Positions 6,897 to 15,245 of a DNA stretch of 45,701 bases are shown here, piece after piece. The DNA comes from Alistipes sp. (GTDB lineage Bacteria; Bacteroidota; Bacteroidia; Bacteroidales; Rikenellaceae): positions 1-45,701 of the forward strand of contig JAFWYM010000003.1 in assembly GCA_017517705.1 (NCBI GenBank). Direction: 5' to 3'. Below the pieces are notes generated by a model. It was not told the origin of the DNA and did not search any database. It saw only the letters and a program-made list of their open reading frames with translations. The translations under genes and the position numbers were made by a program. Every line of letters begins with the position of its first letter. The stretch's first letter is position 1.

Positions 6897-8885
6897 TTAG
6901 AGTATACCTACGATGGTGAGTACGAGTACCACAACAAGGAATGCTAAAGCGAAGGTTATGTAGTTATTCACACGGCCGGTACGCAGGCGCATGACATACT
7001 CGTTGATGCGGTGCATCATCTTCACCCACCACTGTCCCAGTAGCGAGTCGACCTTATCCTTGTGGCGTATGCGGTAGTTGTGTGGCGAGGGGAATATCTC
7101 GCCCTTGTCTACAGCGCGACCATCGACCGTATCCTTCATCAGGGGCTTACCGATGCTCTCCAACCCCTCCGAGAACGACTCGCCCGTGTACTGCATGCGT
7201 ACGTTTGTCGCCGTGAAGCCGCAACCCCACGTCGGGCCACTCTCGACCTTGCGCGTGCTCTGAGCCTTATGTTTGATAACAAAGAGTATGATGACTACGG
7301 CAAGCAGTGTCCACCCCGTGGCGCTTAGTGCCTCGAGTGTCGGGGCAAAGTGGTTTAAGGCGATGCTGTTGTCGGCGCCACTTATCGACTCCGCAACAAT
7401 GGCAATGGGGCGTATGGCATACTGAGGCAGGAGACCTATGAAGAGGATGAATGCCGCGGGTATGGCCATGGCACCTATGCGCGCGTTGTCCACCTCGGTG
7501 CTCTCGGCAACATGTGTAGAGCGTGGCGAGCCGAGGAATACGACGCCATAGAGCTTTGTGAATGCTAAGACGACAATGCCGCCAATGAGCGAGAGGGCGA
7601 TGATGCCGGCAACAGAATAGAGCACCTCATGGCCATCGCTCACGCCATTGAACATACCGATGTATATAAGCAACTCCGACACGAAGCCGTTGAGGGGTGG
7701 GAGTGCGCAGATGGCAACCGTAGCAAGGAGCATAAGTATGGCAGTGATGGGCATGTGCTTGGCAAGGCCTCCCATCTGGTTCATTGCCGTGGTATGAAGC
7801 TTCGAGTATATGTTTCCGGCGCTGAAGAAGAGCAACGTCTTAAACAGCGAGTGGTTGACGGTATGCAGCAGGGCACCACAGAGACCACACATGCCGATGA
7901 GCGAGCTGCCGGCAGCGTGACCTACGGCTGCGATGCCGAGGCCTATGAGTATCACGCCCACATTCTCGATACTCGAGTATGCCAACATACGTTTGATGTC
8001 GTTCTGCATGGCTGCGAGGATGACGCCCCAGAGACCTGTGATGATGCCCGAGAGAAGAACGATAAGACCTATGGTATACAGGAGCTCGATGTTCTGGTCG
8101 ATAGACTGCAGCAGACGCATAATGCCGTATACGCCCGTCTTAATCATCACGCCCGACATTATGGCCGACACGTGCGACGGTGCTGCGGGGTGAGCCTCAG
8201 GAAGCCAGATGTGCATGGGGAAGAGACCCGCCTTCATGCCGAAGCCGATGAAGAGGATGATAAAGAGCGGCAGGGGCTGTGCTACCTTGAAGTAGTCGAC
8301 GATGGCGGTGAAGTTTGCCGAGCCCGTAACGCTATATGTCATCACGAAGCCTGCGACGAGGAACATGAAGCCTATGTGCATCATCACAAGGTAGTTAAGT
8401 GCCGCACGGCGTACATCCTGACGCTCGGCCTCGAAGAGTATCAACAGGAATGAGGCTATGGTCATCAACTCCCATGAGAAGAGGAACGAGAAGCCTCCGC
8501 TCGACATCACCACGAGCATCATCGACACCACGAGCACCACCAATGAGGTGTAGTGCAGCGAGATGTGTGCCTCGGAGAAGCGCTTGAGGTAGCCCTCGAC
8601 GTAGCCACGCGAGTATACAACCGTCGCTACCGAGGCGATGGCTATGATGACCAAAAAGAGCGATGATAGCTTATCCACCGAGAAGAACTCCGCACCGAAG
8701 AAGGGGGTTGAGAACTCGGCTATGGCTATGGGCTCTGTGCTGGCAAAGGCTCTGATCGCCAGACCAATAGCGGCAATGGCGGCGCAAGATATCGCGCCCG
8801 TTGCCATCCACACCTTATGTCGTTGGGGTGTGAGGAAAATAGCTACAATGACGACAAGTGCCGCCAAGAGTGTGTACAAATACAT
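6897..8885 (-). CDS. HyfB/NuoL-like proton-translocating membrane subunit
   Basis: 662 residues, about 16 membrane helices. It has the strong NuoL/HyfB signature MHIWLPEAHPAAPSHVSA and the channel segments MLAYSSIENVG and HTVNHSLFKTLLFF with conserved Lys and His. The length is close to HyfB (about 670). It is the first of the six complex genes and lies 20 bases after rsmE on the same strand, so both are probably transcribed from the promoter in the 9632-9649 palindrome. The last 120 residues contain a soluble loop before a final membrane helix. Confidence 0.92.
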   Translation of the reverse strand: MYLYTLLAALVVIVAIFLTPQRHKVWMATGAISCAAIAAIGLAIRAFASTEPIAIAEFSTPFFGAEFFSVDKLSSLFLVIIAIASVATVVYSRGYVEGYLKRFSEAHISLHYTSLVVLVVSMMLVVMSSGGFSFLFSWELMTIASFLLILFEAERQDVRRAALNYLVMMHIGFMFLVAGFVMTYSVTGSANFTAIVDYFKVAQPLPLFIILFIGFGMKAGLFPMHIWLPEAHPAAPSHVSAIMSGVMIKTGVYGIMRLLQSIDQNIELLYTIGLIVLLSGIITGLWGVILAAMQNDIKRMLAYSSIENVGVILIGLGIAAVGHAAGSSLIGMCGLCGALLHTVNHSLFKTLLFFSAGNIYSKLHTTAMNQMGGLAKHMPITAILMLLATVAICALPPLNGFVSELLIYIGMFNGVSDGHEVLYSVAGIIALSLIGGIVVLAFTKLYGVVFLGSPRSTHVAESTEVDNARIGAMAIPAAFILFIGLLPQYAIRPIAIVAESISGADNSIALNHFAPTLEALSATGWTLLAVVIILFVIKHKAQSTRKVESGPTWGCGFTATNVRMQYTGESFSEGLESIGKPLMKDTVDGRAVDKGEIFPSPHNYRIRHKDKVDSLLGQWWVKMMHRINEYVMRLRTGRVNNYITFALAFLVVVLVLTIVGIL

Positions 8886-8905
8886 ACGTATGCTTAATTG
8901 TTGGG

Positions 8906-9616
8906 TTAAAGCTTATTTATTGTTGCGGTTACAACGGTGGCTACCACGGCGGCCGTCTCTGTTCGGAGACGCTCCTTACCGAGGCTTATAGCCTTAAATC
9001 CGTTTTGCACCGCAAAGGTAATCTCTTCTTCCGAAAAATCACCCTCCGGCCCTATTAAAATGAGCGTTCGCCCCCCTTTTTTTATCAGCGAACCGAGATA
9101 GGGGCGCTCACCAAAGGCGTCGTTGCAGTGTGCGATGTACTTCTCGCCGGTGAAATCCATCGCTATAATCTTGCGCACGTCGGTCAAGGGATGGAGCGTG
9201 GGGTGGTAGGCCTTGAGTGACTGCTTAACCGCCGAGGTGATGACCTTCTCCTCGCGCTCGGCCTTTATCTGTCGGCGCTCGCTATGGTCACACTCAATGG
9301 GATATACCTCTGTGATGCCCACCTCCGTAGCTTTTTCCAAAAACCACTCGTAGCGGTCGATATTTTTTGTGGGAGCCACCGCGAGGCTCAGTTCATAGCT
9401 CATCTTCTCGTATTCGGGGGTGCTGTCGACGACCTCCACGGTGCAGCGTTTTGCGTTGTCATCCACCACTTTACAGCGATACAACGTGCCACGACCATCG
9501 GTCAAATGAAGCTCGTCGCCAACCCTCATGCGCAGCACGCGGACGCAGTGTTTCGACTCCTCCTCCGAGAGCGTATAGCACGGAAGTGAAATTTCGGGAG
9601 CATAAAATAGTTGCAT
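8906..9616 (-). CDS. rsmE: 16S rRNA (uracil1498-N3)-methyltransferase RsmE
   Basis: 236 residues, the usual length. An N-terminal PUA-like RNA-binding part (SEEESKHCVRVLRMRVGDELHLTDGRG, split here as two conserved stretches around HCVRVLR and GDELHLTDG) is followed by a SPOUT knot domain with LILIGPEGDFSEEEI and LGKERLRTETAAV, which bind S-adenosylmethionine. The enzyme methylates U1498 of 16S rRNA. It heads the operon of the complex I-like genes; this pairing has no obvious functional meaning and may only reflect shared promoter use. Confidence 0.94.
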   Translation of the reverse strand: MQLFYAPEISLPCYTLSEEESKHCVRVLRMRVGDELHLTDGRGTLYRCKVVDDNAKRCTVEVVDSTPEYEKMSYELSLAVAPTKNIDRYEWFLEKATEVGITEVYPIECDHSERRQIKAEREEKVITSAVKQSLKAYHPTLHPLTDVRKIIAMDFTGEKYIAHCNDAFGERPYLGSLIKKGGRTLILIGPEGDFSEEEITFAVQNGFKAISLGKERLRTETAAVVATVVTATINKL

Positions 9617-9631
9617 TGGTCAATAATTTTT

Positions 9632-9649
9632 TTAACTTTGCAAAGTTAA
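9632..9649. promoter_or_regulatory. Perfect palindrome carrying two divergent -7 elements
   Basis: TTAACTTTGCAAAGTTAA is a perfect 18-base palindrome, so both strands carry TAACTTTG, a Bacteroidetes -7 element (plus 9633-9640, minus 9648-9641). On the plus strand TTG at 9611-9613 lies 19 bases upstream, which makes a good promoter for the peptidase gene at 9666. The minus-strand promoter for rsmE and the membrane complex has no clear TTG at the right distance. Confidence 0.65.
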
Positions 9650-9665
9650 TTAAAAAATATTATAG

Positions 9666-11930
9666 ATGAAACGCCTTTTAACATTATCGACACTATTGTT
9701 TGTTATGATTATTAACTCAGGCTGTAACGAGAATGCGACGGTTGCCACGGGCAACCCCCTCTTGGACGAGTGGACCACCGAGTATGGTGTGCCCCCATTC
9801 GACCTCATCAAGACGGAGCACTTCAAGCCCGCATTTGAGGCTGCAATGCAGATGCACAACCAGGAGATCGATGCCATCGTAGCATCGACCGAGGAGCCTA
9901 CGTTCGAGAATGTCATCGTTGCGATGGATAGCGCCGGTGTGAAGCTCGGTGAGCTAAACCTCATCTTCGGCATGCTCTCGGCATCGGACTGCGACGAGCA
10001 GATGCAGGCGCTGATGAACGAGATAGCCCCGATGCTTGTGGAGCACTCGAGCACCATAATGCTCAACGAGGCACTCTTTGCGAAGGTCAAGAGCGTATAC
10101 GACAAGCGCGCGACGCTCGGCTTGGACGACGTGCAGATGCGCCTTGTGGAGAAGACCTACGACGACTTTGTACGCTCGGGTGCGCTACTCAATGCCGAGG
10201 ATAAGGCTCGTCTTGTGGAGATCGAGTCGGAGCTCTCGTCGCTCGGCATCAACTTCGGCAAGAATCTCTTGGCGGATAATGCGTCGTTCTACCTCGAGCT
10301 CAACTCTACACAGGTTGCCGACCTCCCCGAGAGCGTGCGTAGTCAGGCTGCGGAGGCTGCCTCGGCAATGGGTAAGAGTGGCTATGTCTTTACGTTGGCA
10401 AAGCCCAGCATGCTGCCCTTCCTGACGTACTCGACAAACCGAGACCTGCGTCGCCAGCTCTACGATGGCTACACGAAGCGTTGCGACAACGACAACGATA
10501 CGGATAACAAGCAGATCATCGAAGATATGACTCGCCTCCGCGTAGAGAAGGCGCATCTGCTTGGCTATAAGTCGTACTCGGAGTATGTGACGTCGGATCA
10601 GATGGCAGGAAGCCCCAAGGCTGTATATGCCCTTTTGGACGAGATATGGGAGCCTGCGTTGGAGTCGGCCAAGCGCGAGTTGGAGGATATGAAGGAGCTC
10701 TTCGAGAAGGATCACCCGGGTGAGACATTCGAGAAGTCGGACTGGTGGTACTATGCCGAGCAGGTGCGCAAGCAGAAGTATCAGCTCGACGAGGAGGCTG
10801 TGCGCCAGTATCTCTCGTTGGATAATGTGCGCGACGGTATGTTCTACCTCGCCAACCGTCTCTATGGCATCACATTCCGTCCTATCACTGTGCCTCGCTA
10901 CCACGCCGAGTGTACCGTATACGAGGTTCTCGACCATGACGAGTCGCATATTGGCGTCCTCTACATCGACCCCTATCCCCGCAAGTCGAAGCAGGGAGGT
11001 GCTTGGTGTGGTAACTTCACGGAGCAGCGTTATGTCGATGGTAAGCGTAAGGCCCCCGTTGTGGGCATCGTGTGCAACTTCACGCCTCCGGTGGGTAAGA
11101 CGCCGTCGCTCCTCTCGCTCGACGAGGCTGAGACTATGTTCCACGAGTTTGGCCACGCGCTGCACTTCCTCTTTGCCGATGTGCGCTATCGTGGCTTGAC
11201 GGAGGTTGAGGGCGACTTTGTGGAGCTCCCCTCGCAGATTATGGAGAACTGGGCATTCGAGCCTGAGATTCTCAAGAAGTATGCTACGCATTACAAGACG
11301 GGTGAGGTTATCCCCGACAACCTTATTGCCAAGATGCAGCGAGCCTCGCTCTTCAATCAGGGCTTCGTGACCACGGAGCTTACAGCGGCAGCACTCATCG
11401 ATATGGACATTCACACGATGGAGACATTCACCGATATTGATGTCAACGCCTTCGAGAAGTATAACCTCGCTACACGTCGTGGCCTCATCCCCGAGATTGA
11501 GCCTCGCTATCGCTACACCTACTTCTCGCATATCTTCGATGGTGGCTACTCGTCGGGCTACTACTTCTACCTCTGGGCCGAGGTGCTCGACAAGGATGCC
11601 TTTGCGGCCTTCAAGGAGCGCCGCGATATATGCGACAAGGATCTGGCTACGAGCTTCCGCTACGACCTCCTTGCTCAGGGTGGCCAGCGTGCCGGTATGG
11701 ATATGTATCGTAAGTTCCGCGGTGCAGAGCCCGATAAGATACCTATGCTCAAGGCGCGTGGCTTGTGGACGGAGCCCGAGCCCGTCGACACTCTCGTTGA
11801 GGCGCCGGTTGCAGAGCCCGCCATGGAGAGCACACTGCCGGCGATTAACCGCCCGTTGGTCGACTCAAAGGTGCGCCCAAAGATGAGAACATCAGAGACT
11901 ACCATCAAGTCCAAGCCCGTTAAGAAGTAA
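9666..11930 (+). CDS. M3 family metallopeptidase, lipoprotein (Dcp/oligopeptidase A type)
   Basis: 754 residues. A lipoprotein signal ends at C20 (MIINSGC), so the mature protein is probably anchored to a membrane facing the periplasm. The zinc site is FHEFGHALH with H493, E494 and H497; the third ligand is probably in the following EVEGDFVELPSQ segment. The length and pattern fit the Dcp / oligopeptidase A branch (about 680-700), which cleaves short peptides. About 55 extra C-terminal residues rich in Pro, Glu and Lys follow the conserved GLWTEPEP end and look unstructured. A paralogue starts 32 bases downstream with the same arrangement (NPL/NPF..EWTT..PPF). Confidence 0.93.
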   Translation: MKRLLTLSTLLFVMIINSGCNENATVATGNPLLDEWTTEYGVPPFDLIKTEHFKPAFEAAMQMHNQEIDAIVASTEEPTFENVIVAMDSAGVKLGELNLIFGMLSASDCDEQMQALMNEIAPMLVEHSSTIMLNEALFAKVKSVYDKRATLGLDDVQMRLVEKTYDDFVRSGALLNAEDKARLVEIESELSSLGINFGKNLLADNASFYLELNSTQVADLPESVRSQAAEAASAMGKSGYVFTLAKPSMLPFLTYSTNRDLRRQLYDGYTKRCDNDNDTDNKQIIEDMTRLRVEKAHLLGYKSYSEYVTSDQMAGSPKAVYALLDEIWEPALESAKRELEDMKELFEKDHPGETFEKSDWWYYAEQVRKQKYQLDEEAVRQYLSLDNVRDGMFYLANRLYGITFRPITVPRYHAECTVYEVLDHDESHIGVLYIDPYPRKSKQGGAWCGNFTEQRYVDGKRKAPVVGIVCNFTPPVGKTPSLLSLDEAETMFHEFGHALHFLFADVRYRGLTEVEGDFVELPSQIMENWAFEPEILKKYATHYKTGEVIPDNLIAKMQRASLFNQGFVTTELTAAALIDMDIHTMETFTDIDVNAFEKYNLATRRGLIPEIEPRYRYTYFSHIFDGGYSSGYYFYLWAEVLDKDAFAAFKERRDICDKDLATSFRYDLLAQGGQRAGMDMYRKFRGAEPDKIPMLKARGLWTEPEPVDTLVEAPVAEPAMESTLPAINRPLVDSKVRPKMRTSETTIKSKPVKK

Positions 11931-11962
11931 ATGTCGAAAACCTTAATACATAAAATTTAATT

Positions 11963-14086
11963 ATGACAACAAAATCAATCATTATGTCAGCAGTGGCACT
12001 TGCAACCGTGGGCACTACGACACTTCAGGCCGAGGGCCTCGTTATGCCCGAGGAGCTCAAGGGTAATCCCTTCGCTAAGGAGTGGACTACGCCCCACCAG
12101 ACACCTCCGTTCTCAGCTATCAAGATCGAGCACTATGAGCCCGCCTTCGACTATGCTATTGCGGAGAACCGCGCCGAGATCGAGGCTATTGTAAACAACC
12201 CCGAGGCTCCCACCTTCGAGAATACCATCGTAGCCATGGCCCAGTCGGGTCAGATGCTTGGCCGCGTGTCGGGCGTATTCTTCGTGCTTAACAGCAGCTG
12301 CACATCGGACGAGATGCAGCAGATTGCCATGAACGTAACCCCCAAGCTCACTGAACTATCGAACGACATATCGCTCAATCCTGAGCTCTTTGCTCGCGTA
12401 AAGGCTGTTTACGACAAGCGTAAGAAGCTTAAGCTCGACAAGGAGGATATGATGCTTCTCGAGGAGACGTATAAGAGCTTCTCGCGCTCGGGCGCACTCC
12501 TTGAGGGCGAGGCTAAGGATCTCTACCGCAAGTACTCTACGGAGCTCTCGCAGCTCACGCTCGAGTTTGGCCAGAATGCCCTTGCTGCAACAAATGCCTT
12601 CGCGCTCAACATCACCGACGAGGCTAAGGTTGCCGAGCTCCCCGACTTCGTCAAGGAGGGTCTTGCTGCCGAGGCTGCGGCACGTGGCCAGCAGGGTTGG
12701 ACCGTTACGCTTCATGCGCCGAGCTACGTACCCTTCATGACCTACTCTACGCAGCGCGACCTTAAGGAGCAGCTATACCGTGCTTACAACTCGCGCGGTG
12801 TGGGTGGCGATGCGGATAATATGGAGAACATACGCAAGATTGCCAACCTCCGTCTTAAGATTGCCAATCTCCTCGGCTACAAGTGCTATGCCGACTACGT
12901 ATTGGAGGATCGCATGGCTGAGAGCCGTAAGATCGTAAATGGCTTCCTCGATGAGCTCTGCGATGCTACGCTCGGTTACGCTAAGCGAGATGTTGAGGCT
13001 ATCACGGCCTATGCTCGCGAGAATGGCTTTGAGGGTGACCTCCAGCCTTGGGACTTCAGCTACTACAACGAGAAACTCAAGGAGGCGAAGTACTCTATCA
13101 ACGACGAGCAGATTAAGCCCTACTTGCAGCTCGAGAGCGCCAAGGAGGCTGTATTCATGCTTGCAAACAAACTCTATGGTCTCAGCTTCACTCCCGCTCC
13201 CGAGATTGAGGTATACCACCCTGAGGCTATGGCCTACGAGGTTAAGGACGAGAGCGGTAAGGTGTTGGCTGTCCTCTACATGGACTTCTTCCCCCGCGAG
13301 TCTAAGCGTCAGGGTGCCTGGATGACGGAGTTCCGCGGTACGAGCATCGTCGATGGCGTTGAGCGCCGTCCCCTCGTGTCGCTCGTAATGAACTTCACGA
13401 AGCCCACGGCTACGACACCCTCACTCCTCACGTTCGATGAGTTTACCACCTTCCTCCACGAGTTTGGCCACGGCCTCCATGGCATCCTTGCCAAGGGTAA
13501 GTACGAGTCTATCAATGGCACATCTGTTAAGCGCGACTTCGTGGAGCTCCCCTCGCAGATTATGGAGAACTGGGCTACCGAGAAGGAGTACCTCGACCTC
13601 TGGGCTAAGCACTACGTTACGGGTGAGGCTATGCCCGCCGAGCTTATCGAGAAGCTTGTTGCTGCCAAGAACTACCTCGCAGCCTACTACAACGTGCGTC
13701 AGCTCTCATTCGGTATGCTCGACATGGCATGGCACAGCATCACCACACCCTACGAGGGCGACGTTATGGCCTTCGAGCTTGCAGCATTGAAGCCTACGCA
13801 GGTTATGCCCTTTGTTGATGGCTGCGCTATGGGCCCCGCCTTCACGCATATCTTCAGCGGAGGCTACGCTACGGGTTACTACGGTTATAAGTGGGCTGAG
13901 GTTCTTGCAGCCGACGCCTTCTCATTCTTCAAGGAGGAGGGCATCTTCTCTAAGACCGTGGCCGACAAGTTCCGCTATGAGGTTCTCGAGAAGGGTGGCC
14001 ACGAGCATCCCATGACCCTCTACGTCAACTTCCGCGGTCATAAGCCTCAGACCAAGGCCCTCATCGACCAGATGAACCTCGAGTAA
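11963..14086 (+). CDS. M3 family metallopeptidase, periplasmic (Dcp type)
   Basis: 707 residues. The N-terminus is a Sec-type signal (hydrophobic residues 5-22, likely cut after TLQA); unlike the upstream paralogue it has no lipobox cysteine. The zinc motif LHEFGHGLHG gives H499, E500 and H503, followed by RDFVELPSQIMENW. It is clearly related to the upstream gene over its whole length (shared EAIV..PEAPTFENTIVAM, VYDKR, SRSGALL and YSTQRDL stretches) and lacks that gene's C-terminal tail. The two probably arose by tandem duplication and degrade short peptides outside the cytoplasm. A bidirectional hairpin follows at 14126-14174. Confidence 0.93.
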   Translation: MTTKSIIMSAVALATVGTTTLQAEGLVMPEELKGNPFAKEWTTPHQTPPFSAIKIEHYEPAFDYAIAENRAEIEAIVNNPEAPTFENTIVAMAQSGQMLGRVSGVFFVLNSSCTSDEMQQIAMNVTPKLTELSNDISLNPELFARVKAVYDKRKKLKLDKEDMMLLEETYKSFSRSGALLEGEAKDLYRKYSTELSQLTLEFGQNALAATNAFALNITDEAKVAELPDFVKEGLAAEAAARGQQGWTVTLHAPSYVPFMTYSTQRDLKEQLYRAYNSRGVGGDADNMENIRKIANLRLKIANLLGYKCYADYVLEDRMAESRKIVNGFLDELCDATLGYAKRDVEAITAYARENGFEGDLQPWDFSYYNEKLKEAKYSINDEQIKPYLQLESAKEAVFMLANKLYGLSFTPAPEIEVYHPEAMAYEVKDESGKVLAVLYMDFFPRESKRQGAWMTEFRGTSIVDGVERRPLVSLVMNFTKPTATTPSLLTFDEFTTFLHEFGHGLHGILAKGKYESINGTSVKRDFVELPSQIMENWATEKEYLDLWAKHYVTGEAMPAELIEKLVAAKNYLAAYYNVRQLSFGMLDMAWHSITTPYEGDVMAFELAALKPTQVMPFVDGCAMGPAFTHIFSGGYATGYYGYKWAEVLAADAFSFFKEEGIFSKTVADKFRYEVLEKGGHEHPMTLYVNFRGHKPQTKALIDQMNLE

Positions 14087-14125
14087 TTTTCGACTATAAG
14101 TCCGCATCTGCGGCATGCCTCAAAT

Positions 14126-14174
14126 AGAGTAGTCCTCGGGCTGTACGATTTAGTACCATCCCGAGGACTACTCT
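14126..14174. terminator. Bidirectional terminator between the peptidase and purC
   Basis: Perfect 15-base arms at 14126-14140 (AGAGTAGTCCTCGGG) and 14160-14174 flank a 19-base loop; TTTT follows on the plus strand and TATTTGAGG on the minus strand. The converging genes end on either side, so it serves both. Confidence 0.85.
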
Positions 14175-14227
14175 TTTGCTGTGCGCTGCTACTATAGTGC
14201 AGCGTTGCCGTATCTTAGTTTGTCGAG

Positions 14228-15172
14228 TTACAAGGTCTTGAGGTATTCCGCGACGTTGCGCTCGATGCGGGCCTCGACATCGTCAGCCTCGGCACGCACG
14301 AACTTCTCGCCCGTGACAGCCTCGTAGAGCTCGATATAGCGCTCCGTGATGCCGGCAACAACCTCCTCGGTCATCTCGGGCACCTGCTGTCCCTCCAAGC
14401 CCTGGAAGCCGTTATCCATAAGCCACTCGCGCACGAACTCCTTAGAGAGCTGCTTCTGCTTCTCGCCCTTAGCCAAGCGCTCCTCGTAGCCCTCCTTATA
14501 GAAGTAACGCGATGAGTCGGGTGTGTGAATCTCGTCCATGAGATATATTGTGCCGTTCTTCTTGCCGAACTCGTACTTCGTGTCGACAAGGATGAGGCCC
14601 ATCTTTGCGGCAATCTCGGTGCCACGCTGGAAGATGGCGCGTGTATATGCCTCCAGCTGCTCGTACTCCTCGCGTGATACAAGGCCCTGAGCTATGATCT
14701 CCTCTTTAGATATATCCTCGTCGTGGCCCTCGTCAGCCTTGGTTGTGGGGGTGATGATGGGCTCGGGGAACTTCTGGTTCTCGACCATACCCTCGGGCAT
14801 AGCCACACCGCAGATGGTGCGCTTGCCGGCCTTATACTCTCTCCAGGCGTGACCCGAGAGGTAGCCACGGATGACCATCTCGACCTTGTAGGGCTCGCAG
14901 CGATGACCTACCGTAACCATGGGGTCGGGCACGGCAATCTTCCAGTTGGGGAGGATGTCGCTCGTGGCGTCGAGGAACTTGGCAGCAATCTGGTTGAGCA
15001 CCTGACCCTTGAAGGGTATACCCTTGGGTAGCACCACGTCGAAGGCCGAGATGCGGTCCGAAACGACCATAACGAGGTAGTCGTCGTTGATGTTGTATAC
15101 GTCGCGTACCTTACCTACATAGTGGCCCTTCTGGCCCTCGAACTGAAAATCGTTCTTTACAATAGCGTTCAT
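14228..15172 (-). CDS. purC: Phosphoribosylaminoimidazole-succinocarboxamide synthase
   Basis: 314 residues, the long SAICAR synthetase form seen in Bacteroidetes and eukaryote-like branches. Conserved stretches are GKVRDVYNI near residue 20, [19 protein letters not shown] (ATP and substrate binding), [13 protein letters not shown] (here [13 protein letters not shown]) and [13 protein letters not shown]. It joins aspartate to CAIR with ATP in purine synthesis, in the cytosol. It stands alone between the terminator and the 3' end of lptD; no other pur gene is in the window. Confidence 0.95.
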   Translation of the reverse strand: MNAIVKNDFQFEGQKGHYVGKVRDVYNINDDYLVMVVSDRISAFDVVLPKGIPFKGQVLNQIAAKFLDATSDILPNWKIAVPDPMVTVGHRCEPYKVEMVIRGYLSGHAWREYKAGKRTICGVAMPEGMVENQKFPEPIITPTTKADEGHDEDISKEEIIAQGLVSREEYEQLEAYTRAIFQRGTEIAAKMGLILVDTKYEFGKKNGTIYLMDEIHTPDSSRYFYKEGYEERLAKGEKQKQLSKEFVREWLMDNGFQGLEGQQVPEMTEEVVAGITERYIELYEAVTGEKFVRAEADDVEARIERNVAEYLKTL

Positions 15173-15203
15173 AATATTATTTGGTAGTTTATATATTAAT
15201 TTT

Positions 15204-15240
15204 TCACTAATTACTCACTACTCACTGCTCACTACTCATT
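15204..15240. repeat. Period-7 CTCACTA tandem repeat
   Basis: Units CTCACTA, CTCACTG, CTCACTA and CTCATT run from 15214 to 15240, with a degenerate unit before them, in the gap between lptD and purC. A second small array of the same kind is at 38767-38790. Confidence 0.7.
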
Positions 15241-15245
15241 GGAAA

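Noticed and set aside
1611-8885. Calling the cluster an active hydrogenase-4 or NADH dehydrogenase
   Set aside because: The Ni-Fe cysteines are missing, and there are no NuoE/F/G genes for NADH oxidation.
10185-11531. A 448-codon minus-strand open frame inside the first peptidase gene
   Set aside because: It is a shadow caused by codon bias (GAG/CTC-rich); the plus-strand gene has complete M3 peptidase motifs.
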